From: Granulicella cerasi
Lineage (GTDB): Bacteria > Acidobacteriota > Terriglobia > Terriglobales > Acidobacteriaceae
Direction of reading: 5' to 3'
Assembly (NCBI RefSeq): GCF_025685575.1
Contig: NZ_JAGSYD010000001.1
Location: 1,057,852 to 1,121,851, forward strand
DNA length: 64,000 bases
Shown here: positions 45,534 to 53,267 of the stretch, piece by piece
Layout of the letters: each line of letters starts with the position of its first letter
Numbering within the stretch: the first letter of the stretch is position 1
Notes under the pieces: model-generated
Told to the model about the DNA's origin: nothing
The model's database searches: none
Seen by the model: only the letters and a program-made list of their open reading frames with translations
Made by a program: the position numbers and the translations under genes

Positions 45534-45779
45534 CTAGAAGAGGTCTCGTTCAGGTGGAAGCGAACGATCACGCTCTGCCATGAAGTCTTCCGCGACGGGG
45601 CCGAGCTCATCACGCAGCTGAAAGAACGCGTCCCAGTCGTGTGCCTTGCGTGAAAGCACCACGTCTCCCGTTGCTTCATCTTTGCGAATGAAGACTTCCT
45701 CGCCCTCAAAACGAAACTCGCTGGGTAGCCGAACGGCCTGACTGCGGCCGTTTTTGAAGAGCTTTGCGGTCTGAGCCAT
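45534..45779 (-). CDS. vapB: VapB-type antitoxin (AbrB/SpoVT fold)
   Basis: 81 residues. The N-terminal swapped-hairpin DNA-binding domain is clear (QTAKLFKNGRSQAVRLPSEFRF, EGEEVFIRK). The C-terminal part (DWDAFFQLRDELGP, then DRSLPPERDLF) would bind and block VapC. It starts 40 bases after hisB and touches vapC. VapB-VapC complexes usually repress their own promoter, which here would lie in the short AT-richer hisB-vapB gap. Confidence 0.9.
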   Translation of the reverse strand: MAQTAKLFKNGRSQAVRLPSEFRFEGEEVFIRKDEATGDVVLSRKAHDWDAFFQLRDELGPVAEDFMAERDRSLPPERDLF

Positions 45780-45819
45780 CGTACGCCTCCATAGATGGTA
45801 TATACCGGAGTAAATACTC

Positions 45820-46449
45820 CTACAGCAAGCCTTTCGTGCTGGGCAGCAGGTCCTTCATGCGCTCGTCCTTGGAGCAGGCGCCGCGCATCGCGCGAGCGAA
45901 GGCCTTGAAGATCGCCTCGATCTTGTGATGGTTGTTGCGGCCATACATTGTCTTGATGTGGACGTTGGCCTTAGCACCACGCGCGAAGCCGTCGAAGAAG
46001 TCGGGCACGAGTTCGGTGACGAGGTCGCCGACGACCGGCGCGGTGAGTTGATCGTCCACCACGCAAGCGACGCGGCCGGAGAGATCGACCGCAGCAACGG
46101 CGAGCGTCTCATCCATCGTCATGACGAAGTAGCCTGCGCGCAGGATGCCGCGCTTGTCGCCGAGTGCTTCAGCGAAGGCCTCGCCGAGTGCGATGCCGAC
46201 GTCTTCAACGGTGTGATGCTGGTCCACGTCGAGGTCGCCGATGCACTTGAGTTCGAGGTCGAAACCGCCGTGCTTGGCGAAGCTCTCGAGCATGTGGTCG
46301 AAGAAGCGGATGCCGGTCGAAACCTTGTAAGTGCCCATGCCGTCGACGTTCAGGCGGAGGTTGATGTCCGTCTCGAGGGTCTTGCGATTGACTGTGCCGA
46401 CGCGCTCCGTGGGCTGCGTGGTGCCGAGTTCTTCGAGCATGTCGCTCAT
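45820..46449 (-). CDS. hisB: Imidazoleglycerol-phosphate dehydratase
   Basis: 209 residues from the ATG at 46449, with AAGGACG upstream. Manganese enzyme of histidine synthesis. Metal-binding histidine clusters are seen in [33 protein letters not shown] and [18 protein letters not shown]. It is the monofunctional form, without the phosphatase domain of E. coli HisB. The start overlaps the stop of the small upstream gene as ATGA. vapB follows. Confidence 0.95.
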   Translation of the reverse strand: MSDMLEELGTTQPTERVGTVNRKTLETDINLRLNVDGMGTYKVSTGIRFFDHMLESFAKHGGFDLELKCIGDLDVDQHHTVEDVGIALGEAFAEALGDKRGILRAGYFVMTMDETLAVAAVDLSGRVACVVDDQLTAPVVGDLVTELVPDFFDGFARGAKANVHIKTMYGRNNHHKIEAIFKAFARAMRGACSKDERMKDLLPSTKGLL

Positions 46450-46664
46450 CGTTGTACGTCCTTTGCTTGTCGCTCTTGAGCGACAGCTTTCTTGATTTCG
46501 ATCCCAGCCATCACTAGAAGTGAAAGCTGTGCGGCGAGCGGGGCGATTATTCGAAACTTGTGGCCTGGCAACAAGATCGGCCAACCCGCAAAGCACGCGG
46601 TTAGGGCGCAGTATATTGACGCTTTGCGCCTATGCGGATTGAGCTTTCGCTTATTCATACTCAC
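46446..46664 (-). CDS. Small membrane protein between hisC and hisB
   Basis: 72 residues; basic N terminus, then hydrophobic stretches at about 17-32 and 38-54. It overlaps the hisC stop by 14 bases and the hisB start by four (ATGA), so it is read as part of the operon. A start two codons later (46658) is possible. Function unknown. Confidence 0.6.
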   Translation of the reverse strand: MSMNKRKLNPHRRKASIYCALTACFAGWPILLPGHKFRIIAPLAAQLSLLVMAGIEIKKAVAQERQAKDVQR

Positions 46665-47892
46665 GCTCTTCGCCGCTGGAGCGGCCCTGCGCGCTGATGC
46701 TTTCGGCTGGCGTCCACTGCATTTCGTCGAAGACCGCGCGCAGAGCGTCGAGGCCCTTGGTCACTTGATCGGCCACGCCGACGGTGATGCGCACGTAGCC
46801 ATCGCAGCCAGGATCGGCTGAGCGATCGCGCAGCAGTACGCCGTGCTCGCGCATGCGCGTGACGAGTTCCTTGTGGCGCGGACCGATGTCCATCAGCACG
46901 AAGTTCGACGCGCTGGGCCAGGTGCGGACGCCCCAGGACTTCAGCGACTGCTGAATGCGCTCGCGGCCTTCGTGGATCGCTTTCACATACCCATTGAGAT
47001 ACTCTTCGTCGGCAAGCGCTTCGGGAAGCACCTCGAGCGCAACGCCGTTGACGTTGTAGGGCGAGGCGACCTTTTTCAGGAAGTTGATGAGGCGCGCGTT
47101 GCCGGCCAACATGCCGAGGCGAAGGTTCGCAAGGCCATAGGCCTTGGAGAAGGTGCGGCCGATGATGATGTTCTTCACCGCAGGAATGTCGCGCATCACG
47201 GTCTCGCCGAAGAAGTGGAAGTACGCTTCATCGACGAAGATGACGGCCTGCGGCGCGGCGGCGGCGATGGCAAGAATGTGCTCTCGGCTCACGGTCGCGC
47301 CGGTGGGGTTGTTCGGCGTGGCGAGCAGCACCATCTTCGTCTGCGGCGTCAGCGAGGCCATCATGCGCTCGAAGGGGAAGCTGAGGTCGTCGCCCGACTG
47401 CACGCGCACGATCTTTTGCGTCTGCATGCTGCAGCTCACGTCGTACATGAAGAAGCTCGGCGTGTTGATGACGACTTCGTCATGCGCATCGAGGAACGCG
47501 CACGCGAGCAGGTGAATGCCTTCGTCCACGCCGTTGGTCAGCAGCACTTCATCAGGCTCGAGGCCGAAGTACGCTGCTGCTGCGGCATCGCCATGTCCGC
47601 GCTCGGGGTAGATGGTGAGGCCTTCCGCGGTAAGCGATTGCAGCTTCGCGAGCACGCGCGGGCTCGGCGCAACGGTGTTCTCGTTGAAGTCGAGACGCAG
47701 CAGATCGCGGCTCGCGAGCGGCGGATGATACTCAGGCATCGCGAGCACGGAGGCACGCGGCTGCACCTCGAGCGCGCGCGGCAGGTGGCTCAGGCTGTGT
47801 GCGAGTTCTGCGGCATCGTGTCCGCCCTGAGCTTGTAGTTCATCGAGCAACGACTGCGGGATGCCTCCCGCGAGCTTGGCTGCAACGCTCAT
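46651..47892 (-). CDS. hisC: Histidinol-phosphate aminotransferase
   Basis: 413 residues; PLP enzyme, fold type I. The PLP lysine is Lys250 in GRTFSKAYGLANLRLG, with Asp221 (IFVDEAYFHF) and ATPNNPTGATV nearby. It has about 45 extra N-terminal residues relative to the usual 350-360, with a helical, Leu/Ala-rich look. The start overlaps the hisD stop as ATGA. Confidence 0.94.
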   Translation of the reverse strand: MSVAAKLAGGIPQSLLDELQAQGGHDAAELAHSLSHLPRALEVQPRASVLAMPEYHPPLASRDLLRLDFNENTVAPSPRVLAKLQSLTAEGLTIYPERGHGDAAAAAYFGLEPDEVLLTNGVDEGIHLLACAFLDAHDEVVINTPSFFMYDVSCSMQTQKIVRVQSGDDLSFPFERMMASLTPQTKMVLLATPNNPTGATVSREHILAIAAAAPQAVIFVDEAYFHFFGETVMRDIPAVKNIIIGRTFSKAYGLANLRLGMLAGNARLINFLKKVASPYNVNGVALEVLPEALADEEYLNGYVKAIHEGRERIQQSLKSWGVRTWPSASNFVLMDIGPRHKELVTRMREHGVLLRDRSADPGCDGYVRITVGVADQVTKGLDALRAVFDEMQWTPAESISAQGRSSGEEREYE

Positions 47893-49151
47893 CGCATCTT
47901 CACGCGCACGCTTTCGGCGTGTCCTTTCAAGCCTTCTGCTTCGGCCAGCGCGATGGTGTGCGGGCCGACTTCCTGCAACGCAGCCTTGGTGTACTGCTGC
48001 ACGGTGATGACCTTGACGAAGTCCACCACACTGAGGCCGCCGCGCAGACGACCGTTGCGGCCGGTGGGCAACACGTGGTTCGGGCCGGAGACGTAGTCGC
48101 CCATGGACTGCGGCGTGAAGTGGCCGATGAAGACTGAGCCAGCGTTCTTCACCCAGCGCAGATCGCTGCCGCTATCGACGGTGAGGTGCTCGGGCGCGAG
48201 GCGGTTGGTGAGTGCCTGCGCTTCTTCGACGGTCTCGGTGACGAAGGCGTAGCCTTGCGCGGCGAGCGAGATGAGTGCGAGTTCGTTGCCCTCGGCCTGG
48301 CGCTGCGCTTCGGCGACGACCTGCTCGGCGAGATCGAGCTTCGAGGTGATGAAGATAGGAAGAGCTTCGGGATCGTGCTCGGCCTGCGCGACGAGGTCTG
48401 CGCCGATGCCGACTGGGTCGCCGACTTCGCTGGTCACGACGATTTCGGTGGGGCCTGCGGGCATGTCGATGCCGGTGTCTTCGCGTGAGACAGCTTGCTT
48501 CGCCGCGGTGACGTAGAGATTGCCGGGGCCGACGATCTTATCGACCGGCGCGATGGTCTCGGTGCCGTAAGCCATCGCGGCGATCGCCTGCGCGCCGCCG
48601 ACGCGGTAGAACTCGGTGACGCCGGCAAGGTACGCGGCGGCGAGTGTTTCGGTCGCGGGCTTTGGCGAGCAGACGACGATGCGCTCAACGCCTGCAACCT
48701 GTGCGGGTGTGGCGGTCATGAAGAGTGTCGAAGGCAGTGGATAGCGTCCGCCGGGGACGTAGCAGCCGACGGCGCTGAGCGGACGAATGATCTGCCCGAC
48801 CTCCATGCCTTCGGTGGGGCGGAAGCTCCACGACTTGGGCAACTGGCGCTCGGCGAAGCTGCGAATGTTCGCCTGCGCGATGCGCATGGCGGCCTTCAAC
48901 TCTTCGCTGATGGCTTCCCACGCGGCGGCCATCTCTTCGCGCGTGACCAGCAGCGGCTGGTCCTCGCGAAGACCATCGAACTTGGCGGAAAACTCACGCA
49001 GAGCGGCGTCGCCGCGTGTGCGAACGGCGTCGAGGATCTCGCGCACTACGCCGTCGACCTTGGCGGTGTTGGTTGCGCCGCGCATTTCAAGCTCGCGAAG
49101 GACGGCTTCGGTTGCTGCTGCGGATTCGCCGGTTGTCTTCAGAATCTTCAT
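47889..49151 (-). CDS. hisD: Histidinol dehydrogenase
   Basis: 420 residues; zinc enzyme that oxidises histidinol twice to histidine. Family blocks include YVPGGRYPLPSTLFMTATPA, AAMAYGTETIAPVDKIVGPGN, DMPAGPTEIVV, AQAEHDPEALPI and the C-terminal MGDYVSGPNHVLPTGRNGRLRGGLSVVDF with catalytic and metal histidines. It is preceded by a small membrane protein gene in the same direction, and hisC follows with a four-base overlap. Confidence 0.96.
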   Translation of the reverse strand: MKILKTTGESAAATEAVLRELEMRGATNTAKVDGVVREILDAVRTRGDAALREFSAKFDGLREDQPLLVTREEMAAAWEAISEELKAAMRIAQANIRSFAERQLPKSWSFRPTEGMEVGQIIRPLSAVGCYVPGGRYPLPSTLFMTATPAQVAGVERIVVCSPKPATETLAAAYLAGVTEFYRVGGAQAIAAMAYGTETIAPVDKIVGPGNLYVTAAKQAVSREDTGIDMPAGPTEIVVTSEVGDPVGIGADLVAQAEHDPEALPIFITSKLDLAEQVVAEAQRQAEGNELALISLAAQGYAFVTETVEEAQALTNRLAPEHLTVDSGSDLRWVKNAGSVFIGHFTPQSMGDYVSGPNHVLPTGRNGRLRGGLSVVDFVKVITVQQYTKAALQEVGPHTIALAEAEGLKGHAESVRVKMR

Positions 49152-49173
49152 CGTTGCTTCCTTGCTGCTGTAC

Positions 49174-49662
49174 TTAGAAACGCTTCGGACGCTTGTTCAT
49201 GCCCGGAGGCATGTAGCCGCTGGGCATCTGTGCACCGGTGCCGCGACCGGGGTTGCGCATCTGCGCATCCATCGCACGGCGTTCGACGCGGGAGCCTGTG
49301 AGCACAGCGCGCTTGGCCGACTCTGCGCTGGCGGGATAGACGCGCTTCGGGTCCTTCGGGTCGATCACGACGGGGATGCGTGCGCCGGGATTCATGTTGG
49401 AGCGTGCATCGATGCGTGTGCGCAACGAGACTTCGCGAGCCGCGGTTTCACCGGGCTCCTGCAGACGCAGCGTCACCTTGTTGAGATCGCCTTGCACCTT
49501 GCCGAACATCTTCACCGGCTCGACGGAGACGAGCGTCGCGTAGACGACGGTGCCGGTCGCATCGACCTGCTTTTGGCGACGGCGTTCCAGAAAGAAACGT
49601 ACCACCGTGACGATCGCCACCGCCAGAATGACGTAACCGAGAATTGCGAATGTTAGCTTCAT
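49174..49662 (-). CDS. Single-pass membrane protein between hisG and hisD
   Basis: 162 residues. One N-terminal membrane helix (about 4-24) is followed by a beta-rich domain (ATGTVVYATLVSVEPVKMFG, VTLRLQEPGETAARE, ARIPVVIDPKDPKRVYP). The last 40 residues are rich in Arg, Gly, Met and Pro. It resembles small DUF3592-like domains, but I am not certain. It sits in the his operon with AGAGAT repeats upstream of it. Confidence 0.65.
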   Translation of the reverse strand: MKLTFAILGYVILAVAIVTVVRFFLERRRQKQVDATGTVVYATLVSVEPVKMFGKVQGDLNKVTLRLQEPGETAAREVSLRTRIDARSNMNPGARIPVVIDPKDPKRVYPASAESAKRAVLTGSRVERRAMDAQMRNPGRGTGAQMPSGYMPPGMNKRPKRF

Positions 49663-49683
49663 GGAATGACCTCAACTGCTGGG

Positions 49684-49765
49684 AGAGATCAGAGATAAGA
49701 GATCAGAGATTGGCGTGATGCCACAGCTCTTGCGAATCTCTTATCTCTGTTCTCTTATCTCTTGC
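49684..49765. repeat. AGAGATCAGAGAT-type inverted repeat on the 3' side of hisG
   Basis: Left arm 49684-49710 (repeated AGAGATCAGAGATAAG units) and right arm 49735-49765 (AATCTCTTATCTCTG units) are imperfect inverses, able to fold. A related pair lies on the 5' side of hisG. Confidence 0.7.
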
Positions 49766-49769
49766 TTCT

Positions 49770-50645
49770 TTACAGCACTACCTTGCTTAGCGGGAACTCG
49801 ACGATACCCGTTCCGCCAGCGGCCTTCAGCTTCGGCACGATATCGCGCACGGTGTGCTGCTCGAGGATCGTGTTCACCGCGACCCAGTTCTTGTCACGCA
49901 GTTCGGAGACCGTCGGTGAGTTCAGCGCGGGCAGCACGTCGAGCACGGCGTCGAGGTTCGTCTTCTCCACGTTGAGCATCAGGCCTATCTGGCTCTGTGC
50001 GGCCATCGCGCCGTTGAGCATGAGCGAGAGCGTCTCGATCTTCTTACGCTTGAACTCGTCCTGCCATGCCGCCTTGTTCGCGATGAGTTGCGTTTCCGAC
50101 TCCATCAGCACTTCGATGATGCGCAGGCGGTTCGCGCGTAGCGAACTGCCGGTCTCGGTCACTTCGACGATCGCATCGGCGAGCATCGGCGGCTTCACTT
50201 CGGTCGCGCCCCAGCTGAACTCCACCTTCACCGGGATGTTGCGCTCGGCGAAGAAGCGCTTCGAGTACTCCACGAGTTCGGTCGCGATGGTCTTTCCGGC
50301 AAGGTCTTCGGCCTTCTGATAGGGCGAGTCTTCGGGCACGGCGAGCACCCACTTCACCTTGGTGCGGCTGGCCTTCGAGTAGGTGAGCGAGGTAACGCGC
50401 TCGACGTCAGCGAGGTTCTCGAGGATCCAGTCATTGCCGGTGAGCCCTGCATCCAGAGCGCCGGTCTCGACGTAGCGGGCCATCTCCTGTGCGCGGACGA
50501 GCATGCACTCGATCTCGGTGTCGTCGATCGACGGGAAGTACGAGCGGCCGCTCGCGTAGATGTTCCAGCCTGCGCGCGCGAACAGCGCGATCGTTGCGTC
50601 CTGCAGACTGCCCTTTGGAATGCCCAGCTTCAGCTTCTTGCTCAT
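49770..50645 (-). CDS. hisG: ATP phosphoribosyltransferase (long form)
   Basis: 291 residues, with the C-terminal regulatory domain of HisG-long. It catalyses the first, histidine-inhibited step. The N terminus [23 protein letters not shown] is typical, as are [13 protein letters not shown] and the phosphate loop near [18 protein letters not shown]. Unlike the short form it needs no HisZ. Both gaps beside it carry AGAGAT-type repeats. Confidence 0.95.
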   Translation of the reverse strand: MSKKLKLGIPKGSLQDATIALFARAGWNIYASGRSYFPSIDDTEIECMLVRAQEMARYVETGALDAGLTGNDWILENLADVERVTSLTYSKASRTKVKWVLAVPEDSPYQKAEDLAGKTIATELVEYSKRFFAERNIPVKVEFSWGATEVKPPMLADAIVEVTETGSSLRANRLRIIEVLMESETQLIANKAAWQDEFKRKKIETLSLMLNGAMAAQSQIGLMLNVEKTNLDAVLDVLPALNSPTVSELRDKNWVAVNTILEQHTVRDIVPKLKAAGGTGIVEFPLSKVVL

Positions 50646-50670
50646 GGTGTCCTTTCAAGGGGCGAGCGAT

Positions 50671-50745
50671 TAGAGATAAGAGATCAGAGATTTTCTGATC
50701 GTGCCCCTAACGCCTCGCCTTGTTGCTTATCTCTGATCTCTACGC
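50671..50745. repeat. AGAGATCAGAGAT-type inverted repeat on the 5' side of hisG
   Basis: TAGAGATAAGAGATCAGAGA (50671-50690) and TTGCTTATCTCTGATCTCTA (50723-50742) are imperfect inverses, related to the pair at 49684. Confidence 0.68.
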
Positions 50746-50746
50746 T

Positions 50747-51085
50747 TTACGCGATCGGCTTCGTGAAGCAGCTCACCGTGCCTTCGTGGCAGACAAGGCC
50801 ATCGCCTTCGACCTCTACCTTGAAAAGCAGCGCGTCGTTGTCGCAGTCGGTGGCGGTGGAGACGATCTTCAGGCGGTTGCCGCTGGTCTCGCCCTTCATC
50901 CAGAGCTTGGAGCGGGTGCGCGACCAGAAGGTGACGAAGCCGGTCTCGAGCGTCTTCTGCCAGCTCACATCGTTGAGGAAGCCGAGCATGAGCACTTCGC
51001 CGGTCTTGGCGTCCTGCACGATGCCGGCCACAAGGCCGCCGGCCTTTTCAAAGTCAATCTTCACTGCGGTGTCTACTGCGGTCAT
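50747..51085 (-). CDS. hisI: Phosphoribosyl-AMP cyclohydrolase
   Basis: 112 residues; opens the purine ring of PR-AMP using zinc and magnesium. Visible motifs are EVLMLGFLND, TFWSRTRSKLWMKGETSGN, and STATDCDNDALLFKVEVEG with GLVCHEG, which hold the metal-binding Asp and Cys residues. It is the single-domain form: the HisE domain is not fused, and no hisE is in the window. It is the first structural gene after the His-rich leader. AAGGAC precedes the ATG. Confidence 0.94.
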   Translation of the reverse strand: MTAVDTAVKIDFEKAGGLVAGIVQDAKTGEVLMLGFLNDVSWQKTLETGFVTFWSRTRSKLWMKGETSGNRLKIVSTATDCDNDALLFKVEVEGDGLVCHEGTVSCFTKPIA

Positions 51086-51149
51086 CGTCTTTGTCCTTAT
51101 TCGCTGCGTGGCTTGAGGTGGATGCTTCCGTTTTCAGTCGCCGCGCAGC

Positions 51150-51188
51150 AAAAAGCCCGCTCGCTGAAAGAATTCGCGGAGGCGGGCT
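51150..51188 (-). terminator. his operon attenuator terminator
   Basis: On the minus strand AGCCCGC pairs with GCGGGCT around a middle that can add further pairs, and TTTTT follows at once. It lies 42 bases after the leader peptide stop and 65 bases before hisI, the place expected for an attenuator. Confidence 0.8.
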
Positions 51189-51230
51189 GCTCGGTGTGTG
51201 TTGCTAAACCTGTCTGGAGTCTTGAGGCAT

Positions 51231-51314
51231 TTACTTCGCCAGGCCGGACAGTACCGATCGCCCACTCGCGTGGTGATGATGGTGGTGTCCGTGATGGTGG
51301 AGGCCAAGGCTCAT
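51231..51314 (-). CDS. hisL: Histidine operon leader peptide
   Basis: A 27-residue reading frame, MSLGL followed by HHHGHHHHHH and a short tail ending GLAK. Nine of 27 residues are histidine, nine of them within a run of ten codons. It stands upstream of hisI and before an intrinsic terminator, the classic layout of ribosome-mediated attenuation. When charged tRNA-His is scarce, a ribosome would stall in the run and favour the read-through fold. The start codon is chosen by position. A visible SD is weak (GAG at 6-9 bases). Confidence 0.88.
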   Translation of the reverse strand: MSLGLHHHGHHHHHHASGRSVLSGLAK

Positions 51315-51670
51315 GACTTACCACTCTAGGCTAGAGCGGATGCGCCCGCGATGTCAATGTCGCCGGTGCGAACTTTTTCCTTGAGAACCGAACTCTGCGT
51401 CGAATGCGGATCTCTCGTTGGCGAAACTTCGCTCGGGGGAACTCCGTTGGCCGAGCGTACTGTTCTTTGCACCCTCCCTGGGTGGAGGCATCGGATGCCT
51501 GCGATTGAACTTCGCGATGTCTCAGCAGGCAACGTGTTTGCGCGTCAAAAAAAAACGCGCCGGTGGCGGTGAGGTGAAAGCGATCGCGCTCATTCGCGAC
51601 TCGTACGCTTGCCGGGCGCAAACATTTGCATCTCTCTTCATGAGCGGCCACTGCCGCAGGGAGATTCGGG
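51315..51670. other. Region upstream of the his leader
   Basis: 356 bases between divergent genes. It holds the his promoter candidate at 51328-51357 and a run of nine A at about 51548. Several short ORFs cross it on both strands, but none has a convincing start or codon pattern. Confidence 0.6.
51328..51357 (-). promoter_or_regulatory. Candidate promoter of the his operon
   Basis: On the minus strand TTGACA (51357-51352), an 18-base spacer, then TAGCCT (51333-51328). It would start transcription only a few bases before the leader ATG, so the leader RNA would be nearly leaderless. Confidence 0.45.
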
Positions 51671-51928
51671 ATGAGCGACTATCGTGTGAGCGCAGGACAG
51701 GCGAAGGAAGATCAAGTAACTGCAGCGATTGAAAGCTACACCTCGCAGGTGCCGTCCAGTGCGTACCTCGGCCTGGCGATTGCATCGATCGGTGCGAGCG
51801 TGAGCCTGAAGATCGCCAAGAAGGACACGGCTGCCTTGTTCGTCGGTCAGTGGGTGGCTCCATTCTTGCTGCTGGGCATTTACAACAAGCTTGTAAAGCA
51901 GCACGGTTCGGACGCAGACAAGCGTTAG
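51671..51928 (+). CDS. Small membrane protein
   Basis: 85 residues with AGGGAG upstream. Two hydrophobic segments: about 31-47 (AYLGLAIASIGASVSLK) and 56-73 (ALFVGQWVAPFLLLGIYN). The termini are polar. Strong terminator at 51946. Family not recognised. Start is clear, since the ORF begins there and the frame upstream is closed. Confidence 0.75.
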   Translation: MSDYRVSAGQAKEDQVTAAIESYTSQVPSSAYLGLAIASIGASVSLKIAKKDTAALFVGQWVAPFLLLGIYNKLVKQHGSDADKR

Positions 51929-51945
51929 TCGGCGATGAGACAAAG

Positions 51946-51975
51946 AAGCGGGGCGCTTGGATGCGCCCCGCTTTT
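51946..51975. terminator. Intrinsic terminator between small membrane gene and acyltransferase
   Basis: AAGCGGGGCGC (51946-51956) pairs perfectly with GCGCCCCGCTT (51963-51973), followed by TT; convergent genes on both sides. Confidence 0.9.
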
Positions 51976-53127
51976 CTATGCGGTTTTCGTCGCGAGGAAT
52001 CTTCGACTGAGATAACGGCGAACCGGCTCGTCGAAGAACTTGAGGCAGAGATAAGCGATAGTCATCGCGGCTACGAAGGTCAACGCGGCTACTTCAACCG
52101 AGTGAGCGAGCGTCGGCTTCTTTTCGACGACCCACGCCGTGTAGAGGTAAATCAGCGGATAGTGCGTCACGTAGAGCGGGTACGAAAGATCGCCGAAGAA
52201 GCGCGCGATGCGGATGGACGAACCGTCGGCGCGTTGGTCACTCGCGCCGATCAGCACGATGATCGGGAAGAGCACGATGATGCACACGGCTTCGTAAAGA
52301 CCGTTGATCCAGAGATGCGATGTGCCACCGAAGCGCGGCAGCGCTAGTGCAATGACGAGCAGGATGCTGCTTACCGCGAAGGCGTTCGGTGTAGCGATGC
52401 GTTTGCCTATGCGCATGAGCAGCACACCTGCGAAGAACGGGAAGAGCACGCGCGCGAAGCCGATGTGAAGTTGCGGCGTGGCGAGCGCCCATCCACCGAT
52501 GACATCGCCTTCCACGCCGAAGATCGCCAGATGCGCCAGCAAGAGCGCGGCGACGAAGGTGAGCAAGCCGAGCACGCGATTCGATGCCCGGCGCAGACCG
52601 AAGGCGTAGAGGATGTTCGCGATGTACTCGAAGAAGAGCGACCACTGCGGGCCGTTGAGCGGATACGTCTCCTGCCATCCGCGAATGTCCATCGAGGTCG
52701 GCACGGGGATCATGGTCATGCCGATGAACATGATCAGCAGCGTCATCCACACGGGCGTCTGCGCGATGTGGGGGAAGGTCGTGCCGGCGCCGAAGTAGAA
52801 GAACAGTGCGCCGATGATGCTGGCGAGGATCACCATCGGTTGCAGGCGGATGAGGCGGCGCTTGAAGAAACTGCCGACGGTCATGCGCTGCCAGCGGTCG
52901 TCGTATGCGTAGGCGATGACGAAGCCCGAGAGCATGAAGAAGAAATCCACCGCCATGTAGCCATGGTTGATGATCTGCTTGAAGCGGCTGCCGCCGTTGT
53001 TGGCCTCGCAGAGATGGAAGAGAATCACCACGATCGAGGCCACGCCGCGCAGACCGTCGAGCACGACGTAGTGCGCTTTGCGTGGAGCGATGGCTGTGGT
53101 CGAAGTCGCGGCGGAAGCGTTGTCCAA
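51976..53127 (-). CDS. Acyltransferase family 3 (OafA/YrhL-type) membrane protein
   Basis: 383 residues with about ten membrane helices. The start of the family is clear: YVVLDGLRGVASIVVILFHL, with the conserved histidine in ILFHL, then GYMAVDFFFMLSGFVIAYAYDDRW and RRLIRLQP. Members transfer acetyl or other acyl groups onto cell-surface sugars. The C-terminal end (KFFDEPVRRYL) is also typical. No sugar-synthesis gene is adjacent, so the acceptor is unknown. Confidence 0.88.
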   Translation of the reverse strand: MDNASAATSTTAIAPRKAHYVVLDGLRGVASIVVILFHLCEANNGGSRFKQIINHGYMAVDFFFMLSGFVIAYAYDDRWQRMTVGSFFKRRLIRLQPMVILASIIGALFFYFGAGTTFPHIAQTPVWMTLLIMFIGMTMIPVPTSMDIRGWQETYPLNGPQWSLFFEYIANILYAFGLRRASNRVLGLLTFVAALLLAHLAIFGVEGDVIGGWALATPQLHIGFARVLFPFFAGVLLMRIGKRIATPNAFAVSSILLVIALALPRFGGTSHLWINGLYEAVCIIVLFPIIVLIGASDQRADGSSIRIARFFGDLSYPLYVTHYPLIYLYTAWVVEKKPTLAHSVEVAALTFVAAMTIAYLCLKFFDEPVRRYLSRRFLATKTA

Positions 53128-53267
53128 GAAGACCTCAATGCGGAGAAACTGTGGTTCAACGAACCGCGTACTAGCTTAGTGGGCGCAAGACACGAGTGTC
53201 ATCAACGCGAAGAAAGGCGGCCCGAGAAGAGTCTCGGGCCGCAGGATAGATAAGGCGATTGCGGTGT

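Noticed and set aside
46843-47838. 331-residue plus-strand ORF opposite hisC
   Set aside because: Shadow of hisC; Arg/His-rich with no motif.
51097-51324. 75-residue minus-strand ORF across the his leader
   Set aside because: It is in another frame from the His-rich leader and runs through the attenuator terminator, with no ribosome site.
51331-51651. Short ORFs on both strands upstream of hisL, one with CVECGS
   Set aside because: None has a plausible start or coding pattern, and a run of nine A crosses them; treated as non-coding.
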